A stretch of 64,000 bases of DNA from Lactococcus ileimucosae (lineage in GTDB: Bacteria > Bacillota > Bacilli > Lactobacillales > Streptococcaceae), in contig NZ_CALPDE010000011.1 in NCBI RefSeq assembly GCF_943193185.1, forward strand, positions 1-64,000. Reading direction: 5' to 3'. The notes under the pieces are model-generated. The model was not told the origin of the DNA. It worked only from the letters and a program-made list of their open reading frames with translations, and did not search any database. A program made the position numbers and the translations under genes. Numbering within the stretch: the stretch's first letter is position 1; the number at the start of each line of letters is the position of its first letter. Positions 27,892 through 36,566 of the stretch are shown piece by piece.

Positions 27892-30800
27892 CTATAGCTC
27901 GTCCCCCCCTAGTACATCAAGGCTTTGGAAGATTTCTGATATTTGCTTTCGATACTCTTCTAACTTCATACGCGAAGATTGGTATTTTTCATCCAGTTTT
28001 TCAACAGCTTTATTAACTTCTTTTTGTACACTATTAGGTACTTGTGGAACAGGAAACTTAGCAATATCCTTGGGATATACATGAGGCTGAGCTGCTCCTC
28101 TTGCCAAATCAAAAATAGCTTGTTGCTGTGATTTTAAAAAATTAAAAATATATTTTGTTTCTTGTACAGTATTTGCTTGAACAGTTGTTGTATCGCTTGC
28201 AAATATGGGTTCATCCCAGTAATTAACAAAACCAGCATTTGCTCCTGAAGCAGAAATAGTAATAATATTGGCTGTCCGATTTGCTTTATCATGTGTATAA
28301 GCGAAATCAATACCTCCAGCTACAACTTTAACATTTCCTTCTCTAGTCTGATTTTGAGTAATGGTTGAACCTCTTTGAATATCTGCAATTTTACCTAATT
28401 TTTCAATTGGATATTTACTTTTAATCTCAATCTTTTTATCTGCAGTAGTTTTTATCTGAGCATCAAAACTTGTTTGAGTGAAATCTAGCATATCTACTAA
28501 TGGAGAAATCGTTACGAATTTTTCTAGAGCAGCAGGTACTTCAGCTAGAGAGCCTTCAAAATTCTTTCGAATAATTGTATTTATCTTATTACCATCATAT
28601 AAGTCAAGAGGATTAAACAATGGTGTTTGAATACTGTTCATCGCTTGATTTTTAGACACTTCCATCTCATCATCAGAAATACTAGCATCTATATACTTAA
28701 TTCCTTCTTGCCCTTTACGTTTAGACCACTCATAACCAAGAAATTTTTTTATCTCTGCATTTTCGGCTGGTGATTTAATCACGATAACTTCACTTTCTTG
28801 AGCAGAAGACATTGCAAAGTAAGCTACCTTTTCTTTCTCAATTTCTCTAATATATAAAAACTGTGCCTTTAAAAGCTCTATGTCTTTAGTTTCTTGAGTG
28901 TATTTTTTATTGATTTTCTTTTTCTTTATCTTCTTAGAAACAGTAGTTTTATCAAATTCTTCTACATATTCTCCAAATAACTCCATTTCCAATAGCTTAT
29001 CAAGAATTCCATTTTGTAACTCGAGATAATCATCATACTTGTAAGCTAGTGCATCACAATATGATTGAATAAGCTCAATATCAGATTTCTGAACCTCTGT
29101 ATTTGTAAACCAACGTTTAACTGCATACTTATAATTATCAGATTCCTTAGGGGGATATTTTTTCTTCCGTAAGAATAAAACAATTGTATTTGTACCTGTT
29201 GAACCAAATGTCTTTGACCCAAATTCCGTAATTGCTATGATATCAAAATTTTCAATTAGCATTTTTCTTGATTTGGCATATATGTTTCCATTCGACAATA
29301 TCGAGCTTGGTACAATGATTCCCGCCACACCTTCTGATTTCAAAAGCTGTTCCGCACGTTCTAAGAAGAATAATTCAATACTATTGTTTGTATCAAGTTT
29401 ATCTACACATTTACTAAGCGCATATTTAGATCGTTGTTTTTCAGGCAAAGTAGTCAAGAAGCCTTTAACTGAATAGGGAGGATTAGCAATAACTACAGAA
29501 TAAGAATTGTCTTCTACACTATCCTGCTCTGTCAAGGCATCCCCATAAATAATATTGATATCATCTTGTCCATACATGAAAGCTGAAACTTTAGCTACTT
29601 TTGACAACCGGTACTCTTTTTCAATTCCATAAATCTCTGAATAGTAATTTGGTAATTTTTCCTCATCAACAAACTGCTTAATCTGCTCAGCATATTCATT
29701 CAAAAAATGACCAGCTCCACTCGCATAATCAATAACTTTGGGAATATCCACTTGGCTATTAATCTGTTTTAAAGGCAAACTTGAAACGATAAATTTAACA
29801 ATTGGAAGAGGAGTAAAAAATTGACCTTCTGATTGTTTAACACCATTGTCAAGAAATCCTTCAAACAAATCTCCTAAAAACTGATTTTGTTCTTTTGTTT
29901 TTAGTTTCATATCTTGCATCATTTGAACTATCTCTACTAAAATTTTAGAGTTTTGATAGAAGAGTTGTTCATTATAGACATCAAGAAAAGTAAAATCATT
30001 GTTTGAAAAATATTTTAACTCCTTAAAATATTTCAATATTGCATCTTTTGCCGCATCTTCACGCAACCTAAAAGCTGCTTCTACATCTTTCTCTGCAACA
30101 TATGATACTTTCTCATTAAGAAATTTTTCCATTCCAACTTGGTAAAGTTTTTGTAATCTATCAACTAGTTCAAAATAGGTATCCTGTGCAACTCCTTTCC
30201 AATTGAATTTCAAGTCATCTGAATGCTGTTGCTCATCAACAATTTTAGCAAGAAATAGATTTACTAGCTTATCAAAAGCATTCTCTCGTCCACCAATATT
30301 ATATTTCCTTAAAATTGTTGCAAATTGATTATACTTTTTTTGAACTTCATCATGCGTTATCTCTTTTAAATCTTTTACGGAAGTTTTGGCCTTGCCAATT
30401 TCAAATGGCTTTATAGTTTCCTCAAGAACTCCATTTGTTACAAAATCTTGCTGATAAGTATCACGCCAAATCTCAAATTTGTCATTTCCTCCCTTAGCAT
30501 CTTTATAGCCCCGTGCATTTTCTAGGGTCGATAAGAATTCCAAGTTATCTTCTAAGTTAATCGCATGATAGAGGCGTTCAATAGAATCTTCATTAATTTG
30601 TGATGAATAAAGAACAAGCGCTTTAGCTCTATTATCTTGTTTTTCATAAGAAAAAAGTTGTCCCCCATCAGCCAGCATATTTCGCCATTCTTTATCAAAT
30701 TCAGCACCATAATTTTTGGCTTCAATGATTAAAAATGTTTCTCCCGCATTATCTTCAACTGTAATATCAGCATTTCCTGATTTGCTGTTATGTCCAAGTT

Positions 30801-31056
30801 TATAACTCTTTTCAATTGAAATTTGACTCGGAAGATAGCCTTGCTTAAGCAATCCAACAATTGCTTCAAGGACGACAAAATTTTCTTTAGAAGAGAAGTT
30901 AGTCGTTGTTTTACGTCCAATTTCTTTCAAGCCTGGATACTTGATTTTTTTATTTTTTATATCCACTTCAATTACAAAACCATTAATACTAAGCTCATAT
31001 GAATCATTATTGTGACTGAAACCTAATGCATCCAGCCATGGTTTAATATCTGGCAT
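27892..31056 (-). CDS. Fused restriction-modification-specificity protein (type IIG-like)
   Basis: A 1,054-residue single-chain R-M enzyme. Residues about 60-120 hold a PD-(D/E)xK nuclease like the HsdR N-terminal domain (D97, E112, K114 in NADITV and LIIEAKN). Residues about 380-650 are an N6-adenine methylase: FFTPLPIVKFIV, SAM motif DYASGAGHFL (443-452) and the catalytic NPPY (525-528). Residues about 865-1054 are one type I S-like target recognition domain (KLGKIADIQRG, HVYPKDIAKFPVP). There is no helicase domain, so cutting should not need translocation, as in BcgI/type IIG enzymes. It ends LGGDEL at a stop two codons after the end of a G7 tract. A small HTH regulator lies directly upstream. 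The cassette is AT-rich and flanked by IS relics, consistent with transfer. Confidence 0.85.
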   Translation of the reverse strand: MPDIKPWLDALGFSHNNDSYELSINGFVIEVDIKNKKIKYPGLKEIGRKTTTNFSSKENFVVLEAIVGLLKQGYLPSQISIEKSYKLGHNSKSGNADITVEDNAGETFLIIEAKNYGAEFDKEWRNMLADGGQLFSYEKQDNRAKALVLYSSQINEDSIERLYHAINLEDNLEFLSTLENARGYKDAKGGNDKFEIWRDTYQQDFVTNGVLEETIKPFEIGKAKTSVKDLKEITHDEVQKKYNQFATILRKYNIGGRENAFDKLVNLFLAKIVDEQQHSDDLKFNWKGVAQDTYFELVDRLQKLYQVGMEKFLNEKVSYVAEKDVEAAFRLREDAAKDAILKYFKELKYFSNNDFTFLDVYNEQLFYQNSKILVEIVQMMQDMKLKTKEQNQFLGDLFEGFLDNGVKQSEGQFFTPLPIVKFIVSSLPLKQINSQVDIPKVIDYASGAGHFLNEYAEQIKQFVDEEKLPNYYSEIYGIEKEYRLSKVAKVSAFMYGQDDINIIYGDALTEQDSVEDNSYSVVIANPPYSVKGFLTTLPEKQRSKYALSKCVDKLDTNNSIELFFLERAEQLLKSEGVAGIIVPSSILSNGNIYAKSRKMLIENFDIIAITEFGSKTFGSTGTNTIVLFLRKKKYPPKESDNYKYAVKRWFTNTEVQKSDIELIQSYCDALAYKYDDYLELQNGILDKLLEMELFGEYVEEFDKTTVSKKIKKKKINKKYTQETKDIELLKAQFLYIREIEKEKVAYFAMSSAQESEVIVIKSPAENAEIKKFLGYEWSKRKGQEGIKYIDASISDDEMEVSKNQAMNSIQTPLFNPLDLYDGNKINTIIRKNFEGSLAEVPAALEKFVTISPLVDMLDFTQTSFDAQIKTTADKKIEIKSKYPIEKLGKIADIQRGSTITQNQTREGNVKVVAGGIDFAYTHDKANRTANIITISASGANAGFVNYWDEPIFASDTTTVQANTVQETKYIFNFLKSQQQAIFDLARGAAQPHVYPKDIAKFPVPQVPNSVQKEVNKAVEKLDEKYQSSRMKLEEYRKQISEIFQSLDVLGGDEL
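27903..27909 (-). repeat. G7 homopolymer at the R-M / S junction
   Basis: Seven G on the coding strand follow ...GTACTA. With seven, the frame runs GAC GAG CTA TAG and stops. With six, it runs ACG AGC TAT AGA CTT TCA and continues through the second recognition domain. This is the type of tract used for slipped-strand phase variation, though seven is short for that. Confidence 0.8.
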
Positions 31057-31058
31057 TT

Positions 31059-31268
31059 TTATTTTTCCTTTCTAGTATAAGAAATGATATCTCCAAAATC
31101 ACAGCCTAGCTCTTCACAAATTTTAAGCAATACCGCTGAGCTTACAAGCTCCTCATTTCTCATTTTAGTCATTGTATTTGGCGCAATATCAATAGCTCTG
31201 CGCAAATCAGCTTTGCTCATTTTTCTATCTATAAGTAATTTCCATAACCTATCATAGGAAATCGGCAT
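31059..31268 (-). CDS. Small HTH (Cro/C1-type) regulator of the R-M gene
   Basis: A 69-residue protein that is almost entirely one helix-turn-helix domain (MSKADLRRAIDIAPNTMTKM), of the type seen in controller proteins of R-M systems. The start at MPISYDRLWKLL (31268) is set by GGGAGG eight bases upstream; an upstream GTG overlaps that site. The gap to the R-M start is two bases, so they are co-transcribed. A perfect AAGTATACTT palindrome lies between the -10 box and the gene and is the obvious candidate operator for autoregulation. Confidence 0.8.
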   Translation of the reverse strand: MPISYDRLWKLLIDRKMSKADLRRAIDIAPNTMTKMRNEELVSSAVLLKICEELGCDFGDIISYTRKEK

Positions 31269-31287
31269 AATATAGCCTCCCACTCTA

Positions 31288-31310
31288 AAGTATACTTACT
31301 ATGCATTATA
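31288..31310 (-). promoter_or_regulatory. Promoter -10 and candidate controller operator
   Basis: Minus-strand TATAAT (31305-31310) is followed by the palindrome AAGTATACTT (31288-31297), placed where a bound repressor would block early transcription. No consensus -35 box is visible. The rest of 31311-31523 is AT-rich non-coding sequence without another recognisable feature. Confidence 0.55.
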
Positions 31311-31523
31311 ACATATTTTTTCATTTTTTTTATAAATTTTCGCATTTTTTTGCGATTTCAATTCTCTGAAAATTCTAGAAATAGCTTTTTAGTTTCAGAG
31401 TTTCAACTCTTACTCATTTTTCTCCATGATAATATAGTTCAAATATTCAAACAAGAATATCAAAAAGTTGAAAGATTCTACTTCTACAAAAGTCAATTCT
31501 AACTCATTATGGAAAGTAAAATT

Positions 31524-32820
31524 GGTTCTGTATACTTGTATGGTGGTAGATGAAAATCTACTGCCATTTTTTGTAGGAAAAAAGCCATAGAAATTCGCTA
31601 AAATGGAGTTACCACACAAACACTTTAGTTAAGGATTCCTATGACTCATTCAGATTCTATCACACTTTCGCTCGACTTGAAAGCCTCAGACCTCGATTTC
31701 CCTTTAGAAAATTTTATCCGATATGGTTTTGCCAAAATAACAGGACAACATGAAGCACAAATTTTTACCGCCACTTATCGACCTAAAACTACAATTTGCT
31801 CTTAAAGCAGCTATCTTGATTGATTTCAAAGTCAAAATGTCTATGCGTGAAGTTGCCAGCCGTTACTTTGTTTCCCCCGCCTTTTGTTGGAAAATTCTTG
31901 ATCGGATTTCCCTCAAACAAAAGTTTAGGAGTCTACCAAAAGTTCTCTGTTTTGACGAATTCAAAGCCACTCAAAATGACGACAATGGGCTTGCTTTTGT
32001 CTACGCAGATGGTCTGACACATGACATCTTAGATATTTTAGAGTCTAGAAAACAAGTGGACTTAATTGCTTATTTTCTCAATTTTCCTAGAAGTGAGCGT
32101 TTAAAAGTCAAAACAATTGTCATGGATATAAATGCTTCTTACCCTGCCCTCATGACCCTTTTTCCTCAAGCACAACTGCTTATTGATGGTTTTCATGTCA
32201 TCCAGCAATTATCAAGAGCTTTCAATCAACTTCGTGTTAAGGAAATGAAGCGCTTGAAGAAACTCAAAGGCGACAATGGCAAGATTTATCGTAAGCTAAA
32301 AAAATACTGGCGACAGCTGCTCAAGTGGAACGGCAAGGTCAATTACCAAAATCGTAAGCAATTTCCGCTTTTCAGGGGCGAATGGAGAACGGAAGGTGAG
32401 GTCATTGACGCCCTTTTGAGCTACTCTCAGAAGCTCCAAGAAGCCTATATGGTCTATCAGAACGCCTTGGATGCCTTTCAAAATAAGCAAGCAGACGACT
32501 TTTTTGAGGCTATTGAAACCATGCCTGAAAGCTTGCCAGAGGACTTTAAAATCAACTGTCGTTACTTGCTTAAACACAGAGCTGCCATTGGTCGTGGGAT
32601 TCTTTCGCCTTATTCCAACGGCCCACTCGAAGGGAAGAATAACCTTTGTAAGCTCATTAAGCGTATTGCCTTTGGCTTTGGGCGTTTTGACCATCTCAGA
32701 AAACGGATTTTACTTCAACAAATTCTCTCAAAAACAAACTAAAAAACTGCCCGAAGACAGTTTTTCAATTGATTAATCTGTAACTCATTTTACTTTTACC
32801 ACCGCAGAGTTGACAGAACC
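31524..32820 (+). mobile_element. ISL3-family insertion sequence with internal deletion
   Basis: The ends are inverted repeats: left GGTTCTGTATACTTGTATGG, and right read backwards GGTTCTGTCAACTCTGCGGT, both followed by GGTAG/GGTAA. Total length is 1,297 bases; intact ISL3 elements are longer. The 8-base flanks (GTAAAATT left, ATTTAAGA right) do not match, so no target duplication remains. A terminator-like hairpin (AAAAACTG...CAGTTTTT, 32741-32766) follows the transposase. Confidence 0.85.
31641..32742 (+). pseudogene. ISL3-family transposase, deleted and out of frame
   Basis: The gene starts normally (MTHSDSITLSLDLKASDLDF, then KITGQHEAQIFTATYRPK) but meets a stop after about 52 codons. From about 31790 another frame continues as LKAAILIDFKVKMSMREVAS through the catalytic region (VKTIVMDINASYPALMTLFP; YSNGPLEGKNNLCKLIKRIA) to the normal C-terminus. 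The cysteine-rich zinc-finger segment that normally lies between is missing. A 330-codon frame starting at 31750 exists but lacks the DNA-binding part, so transposition is unlikely. Confidence 0.85.
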
Positions 32821-32874
32821 ATTTAAGACATAGTAAAAAAGACGCAGAAGAACTACTGCTATATTTTGGTAACA

Positions 32875-32952
32875 AAAAAGAGCACATAAGCCTCATACTT
32901 AGTGCTGCTACCGTCAGGTCCTGACACGCTTCGTAAGAAACTTATTGCTCCG
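32875..32952 (-). ncRNA. ffs: Signal recognition particle RNA (short bacterial type)
   Basis: The minus strand contains the conserved apical domain with GTCAGGACCTGACGG and TAGCAGCA, where Ffh binds. The outer helix is formed by GAGCAATAAG pairing with CTTATGTGCTC. A run of six T follows (32873-32879). Length is about 78 nt, as in Gram-positive short SRP RNAs. With Ffh it targets nascent membrane proteins to FtsY/SecYEG. It has its own promoter, TTGTCA-18-TATAAT. The nearby IS insertion lies only about 50 bases beyond its 3' end. Confidence 0.92.
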
Positions 32953-32958
32953 AAAGCT

Positions 32959-32988
32959 ATTATAACATATTTCTGCTTCTTTTGACAA
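32959..32988 (-). promoter_or_regulatory. Promoter of the SRP RNA
   Basis: Minus-strand TTGTCA (32983-32988), 18-base spacer and TATAAT (32959-32964), about seven bases before the inferred RNA start. Confidence 0.75.
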
Positions 32989-33028
32989 GCCACGATATTT
33001 TTTAGAGCTTCATTTACGAGGCTCTCTT

Positions 33029-33481
33029 TTACTTCTTCCCTTTATAAGCTTGCACTGCCTCGTTATAATCCTCTTTCATCCTTGGAAATTGCTTTTTAAT
33101 AGCCTGAGCAGCAACAAAATAAAAAGCAATAACTAAAATTAAGAGTACAAGATTCGTCAAAGAGAGGAGAGCGGAAACAATATTCACTTGAGGATAGGCA
33201 ATAAGGCTCATAACGTAGAAAACAGACACTACGTTATAAACATAGTAGAGAATAGGCGCCACGTGACAAATTTTAGGCGCTTGAATTTTTTTGTAATTAA
33301 CGTGCGTAATAATGGCAAAGACGAAGATAATCATTCCAGCTGCATTAACCGTAAGGCCCAAAAAAACCGCGATAAATAATACAATTAGGGCAACTGGGAT
33401 ACTGATACTGTTGAGCCATGCACGATAGGGAGCTGTTTTTTCTTTGTAATCTTGTTTTGTTATTTTTTCTCTTTCCATCAT
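33029..33481 (-). CDS. Four-helix membrane protein, unknown
   Basis: A 150-residue protein with about four hydrophobic segments (SIPVALIVLFIAVFLGLTV; AAGMIIFVFAIITH; YYVYNVVSVFYVMSLIAYP; LTNLVLLILVIAFYFVAAQA) and charged ends. AAGGA precedes the start. Its family was not recognised. It lies downstream of tadA on the same strand and upstream of the SRP RNA gene, a position often filled by small membrane proteins in lactococci and streptococci. Confidence 0.7.
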   Translation of the reverse strand: MMEREKITKQDYKEKTAPYRAWLNSISIPVALIVLFIAVFLGLTVNAAGMIIFVFAIITHVNYKKIQAPKICHVAPILYYVYNVVSVFYVMSLIAYPQVNIVSALLSLTNLVLLILVIAFYFVAAQAIKKQFPRMKEDYNEAVQAYKGKK

Positions 33482-33536
33482 TTCATCCTTAACTTCTAAT
33501 ATTTTCTCAAAAAACTCTTTTTTCTTAGAGAAATTT

Positions 33537-34013
33537 TTACTCCTTGCTGCTTTTTCTTCTCTTTTGAAAGAAAGTTTTCATGATATTTGCACATTCTATT
33601 TCTAAAACACCGCCTTGGACGGCTACTCTATGGTTGAGACGTGTATCTTCTAAAATTTGATACAAGCTCACTGCGGCCCCGAATTTTGGATTAGTCGCGC
33701 CAAAGTAAATTTCAGGTATACGTGCTAAACCGATTGCTCCGGAACACATAACACATGGTTCAATAGTGACAAATAAAGCACAGTCCAATAAACGCCAGTT
33801 ACCAACAGCTTCGTTGGCAGCTTCAATCGCACAAATTTCCGCATGATGCGTGGCGCGCCCATCAAGTTCCCGACGATTAAAAGCTCGGGCGATTATTTCT
33901 CCTTCACGTACAATAACTGCACCGATGGGTACTTCTTCATTTGCTGCTGCTTTTTGGGCTTCAAGCAGCGCTTGTCCCATAAAATATTCTTTTTCTTCCT
34001 GAGTAAATACCAT
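33537..34013 (-). CDS. tadA: tRNA-specific adenosine deaminase TadA
   Basis: A 158-residue zinc enzyme that converts the wobble adenosine of tRNA-Arg(ACG) to inosine. The catalytic motif HAE (in GRATHHAEICAIEAA) supplies the zinc histidine and the proton-shuttling glutamate. PCVMCSGAI supplies the two zinc cysteines. The start ATG at 34013 overlaps the stop of the upstream hydrolase (TAATG); four extra codons upstream are possible but inside that gene. It is essential in most bacteria. Confidence 0.95.
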   Translation of the reverse strand: MVFTQEEKEYFMGQALLEAQKAAANEEVPIGAVIVREGEIIARAFNRRELDGRATHHAEICAIEAANEAVGNWRLLDCALFVTIEPCVMCSGAIGLARIPEIYFGATNPKFGAAVSLYQILEDTRLNHRVAVQGGVLEIECANIMKTFFQKRRKSSKE

Positions 34014-34759
34014 TAGACCGTCCATTTCATGTGCGGTTGTGCCAAGTCAACTGGTATCTTCCCGGCAGCTTCCTGTGCCTCATCTCGTAAAACTTGTAAA
34101 TCACCAACTTGTGGCAAGTGTGTCAGGATTAATTTTTTCACATTGGCCTGTGCTGCGATTTCTCCTGCTTCTACACTGGACAAGTGATTAGGCATGTGGG
34201 AGTATTTGGTATAGTGCTCTTTGAAAAAGTAAACATCAGCAAGCAAAATATTCGCATCTTTTGAAAAATCTACAAGTTCTGCAAAATAGCCTGTATCACC
34301 TGTATAAACCAAAACTTGCCCTGTTGCTCTCTCAACGATACGCATGGCATAACAGGTGACAGGATGCACGGTTTTTAAGAACTGAATATCAAAGGGACCT
34401 ACAGAAGTGCCATTTTCAACATCATATGCCATACCTTGACTGACATTTTCCAAAGATAATTTTGAAAATTCGTATTCATTTTCCTGATGCCCATAAATAG
34501 GCAAAATTTCAGGTTTTACTGTTTGCAGCTGACGGTATTGGCGCAAGGCGCCCAAGTCTGCAATGTGATCTTCATGGTAGTGACTTAAGATGATTGCATC
34601 TAAATCATTAGGTGAAAGTTCATGCTCAAGTTCCGTCACGGCACGTGATCCTGCATCCAATAAAAGATTAAACCCCTCTTCGCTTTGCAGTAAGTAAGAA
34701 GTTGTGCCGGCATCCCGTGTAGGATAGCCTCCCCATACACCAAGTGCTGTTAATTTCAT
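34013..34759 (-). CDS. MBL-fold metallo-hydrolase (YhfI-like)
   Basis: A 248-residue metallo-beta-lactamase-fold protein of the RNase Z-like branch. The metal motif HYHEDHIADL fits H-x-H-x-D-H, with a further histidine in KTVHPVTCYAMR, the aspartate in LVYTGDTGYF, and late HLSSVEAGEIA and LTHLPQVGD segments. It probably hydrolyses a phosphodiester or thioester; the substrate is unknown. It is translationally coupled to tadA downstream and overlaps the YoaK-like gene upstream by four bases. Confidence 0.88.
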   Translation of the reverse strand: MKLTALGVWGGYPTRDAGTTSYLLQSEEGFNLLLDAGSRAVTELEHELSPNDLDAIILSHYHEDHIADLGALRQYRQLQTVKPEILPIYGHQENEYEFSKLSLENVSQGMAYDVENGTSVGPFDIQFLKTVHPVTCYAMRIVERATGQVLVYTGDTGYFAELVDFSKDANILLADVYFFKEHYTKYSHMPNHLSSVEAGEIAAQANVKKLILTHLPQVGDLQVLRDEAQEAAGKIPVDLAQPHMKWTV

Positions 34760-35436
34760 ATTTTCTCCTCCCTTTCAAACCTCAACATAAAGTAAACAAT
34801 CATTAAAAATGTACTGGATACAAGTAAGGTCCAATTGCCAAAGATATCTGCACTATAAGTCCCCAGTATCGTTCCTAAGAAGAAAGAGACCACCAGACTT
34901 GCAAATACCCGAAAATTTTGCAAATAATGCCGTTCATGTGTCAAGCTATAATTTGTTAAGTTCACCATAGTGGCTTTTAAATTCCCAGTCATCATGATAC
35001 TTCCATAAGGCAGTCCCCTTGTTTTACTAAACGTGTCATGCTGGATAGCCATAAAAAACGACAAAAAACCAACAAAAATAGACACCGGTAACTTTAAAAA
35101 TGTCACATAGAGCAATGTAAAAAGGGTTACCCCAGACCACTGTAATAAAAGAAGATAGAGCGTGTCTGGCTTATACTTTTTTCTCAGATAATAGGAATAA
35201 ATATTTTTAAAAATGACACCACAAGAAAAAAAGAGCACAGGAATCATAAAGTCAAGCACACGTATAAAATTACCCTTTGCCAAATAAACAGCCGCCTGAA
35301 TCATGTTCCCTGTCTGCATCCCTATAAAACGTCCGCTAAAGTGGAAAAAGGAAAAAGCATCCATAAATCCCGCATTCATCGCTAAAATGGAAGCAACTCT
35401 TAATCTTTCTCTCATTTCGATGTTCATAGTATCCAT
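34756..35436 (-). CDS. YoaK/DUF1275 family membrane protein
   Basis: A 226-residue integral membrane protein with six predicted helices. The family signature is visible: AGFMDAFSFFHFSGRFIGMQ TGN near the N-terminus and SIMMTGNLKATMVNL later. The function is unknown; the family is distantly related to transporters. The start is uncertain: a TATAAT box (with TG extension) lies immediately upstream of ATG 35436, so the transcript may begin almost at the start codon. ATG 35427 is an alternative. The stop overlaps the next gene's start. Confidence 0.8.
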   Translation of the reverse strand: MDTMNIEMRERLRVASILAMNAGFMDAFSFFHFSGRFIGMQTGNMIQAAVYLAKGNFIRVLDFMIPVLFFSCGVIFKNIYSYYLRKKYKPDTLYLLLLQWSGVTLFTLLYVTFLKLPVSIFVGFLSFFMAIQHDTFSKTRGLPYGSIMMTGNLKATMVNLTNYSLTHERHYLQNFRVFASLVVSFFLGTILGTYSADIFGNWTLLVSSTFLMIVYFMLRFEREEKI

Positions 35437-35657
35437 TATAGCACATTCTGAAAAGCAAGGCTCACTATAGCTCAATCAAGCAGTTGAAATTTCTAACTTT
35501 AAGACACTATATGCTGTAGAACAATCATCTTTTTCAGATAAAAATATATTTTATAGTGTTGGAATAGCACGTTCCATCCTCTTTTTTTGCTCGCCAATAA
35601 CTCTGCGAACTTATGGACTGTATTATCTTATCATCCACAGCTACTGAGTAGAAGCCT

Positions 35658-36035
35658 TCATTCAATAACAGCTTCCTCTCCTGTTGTATAGATTACTTTT
35701 ACTTTTTCATTTGTTCTTCCCATTTTCAAGCCATTACCGTTATGAAAACCAAAACTTCCCACTATTATCGAATTACCTCTGATAACCGTTCCATCGGTTT
35801 CCTCTACATCAAAATCAACATTTTTAATCCCAGGAGATGATTCATAGAAATCCGTAATCGTGATTTTTTTAACATTTTTAACGTTATCTTTTATCTCAAT
35901 TGCTGTTTGTTTCTCTAACTCTATTCGGTCATGTTCTTTACTTCTCATATACAGCGTTTCTCCGAGAGCTAATGCTAAGATAAGAAACAATGCGACGATT
36001 ATTCCAACTGTTATTCTCTTTTTCTGTTTCGACAT
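35658..36035 (-). CDS. Small membrane-anchored extracellular protein (DUF1433-like)
   Basis: 125 residues: a basic start, one membrane helix or uncleaved signal (TVGIIVALFLILALALGETL), then a mixed domain with KNVKKITITDFYESSPGIKN and VEETDGTVIRGNSIIVG. This resembles DUF1433-type proteins, which are often duplicated next to related fragments. The sequence upstream (36040-36500) holds coding-like debris that may derive from a relative. The region 35437-35657 on its other side holds no gene. Confidence 0.6.
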   Translation of the reverse strand: MSKQKKRITVGIIVALFLILALALGETLYMRSKEHDRIELEKQTAIEIKDNVKNVKKITITDFYESSPGIKNVDFDVEETDGTVIRGNSIIVGSFGFHNGNGLKMGRTNEKVKVIYTTGEEAVIE

Positions 36036-36141
36036 CCTTTATTCCTTTGTAAAAAAAGTAGCCGCTTGGACTACAGGTTATTTTGAGTGAGGTTTCCAAG
36101 CTGTGAAGCTCTTGTGCCTCACTTTCTGTGACCGTATCCAC

Positions 36142-36499
36142 ATTTGTTCAGTTACTGATTAATACTTTCTTGCACATCTTCGAACTTTTGAACATTTTGA
36201 TAGAGTGGGTTATACCGTTCTAAGCAAGCTTGGAACTCCTGACTTTTTTTACTCCTCTGCGGTTGTAGTGGGCATTGTCCTTAACCTTGCAGGACATATT
36301 GTTTTTGTTCTTCTGGTGTGACATGAAGTGTGATTATTTTATTCTCTGCAAGTAAAAATGAGAATATTGACTTTTTCCACAATTTTATTTTATCAATCTC
36401 CTCTGTCATTGTCAAAAGAACTACAATGCTTTTTACCCGCAGGAATGACAAACTTCCTCTACACGGAAAAGGACGTTTACATTTATTTTGTCTCCTCAC
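36142..36499 (-). pseudogene. Decayed coding region, unknown
   Basis: Minus-strand fragments read as real protein but are broken by stops and frame changes: EEIDKIKLWKKSIFSFLLA through VTPEEQKQYVLQG, then SQEFQACLERYNPLYQNVQK and FEDVQESINQ with a stop near 36150. The helical composition recalls a secretion-associated or DUF1433-neighbour protein, but no family can be named. Confidence 0.3.
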
Positions 36500-36525
36500 A
36501 GATGCAATATAAGAAAATGTCCATA

Positions 36526-36560
36526 AAAAAATAAGTCCTGCTTCAAACAGAACTTATTCT
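36526..36560 (-). terminator. Terminator of the MacB-type transporter gene
   Basis: On the minus strand AATAAGTTCTG pairs with CAGGACTTATT around a TTTGAAG loop, followed by a T-run. It lies just past the stop at 36567. Confidence 0.85.
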
Positions 36561-36566
36561 GATTTT

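Noticed and set aside
31750-32742. An intact 330-residue transposase
   Set aside because: The preceding sequence encodes the true N-terminus in another frame, and the zinc-finger region is missing, so this is an internal fragment.
35938-36141. A 67-codon minus-strand frame overlapping the DUF1433-like gene
   Set aside because: Its second half is the out-of-frame reading of the 35658-36035 gene. Only its first 20 residues look coding-like and may belong to nearby debris.
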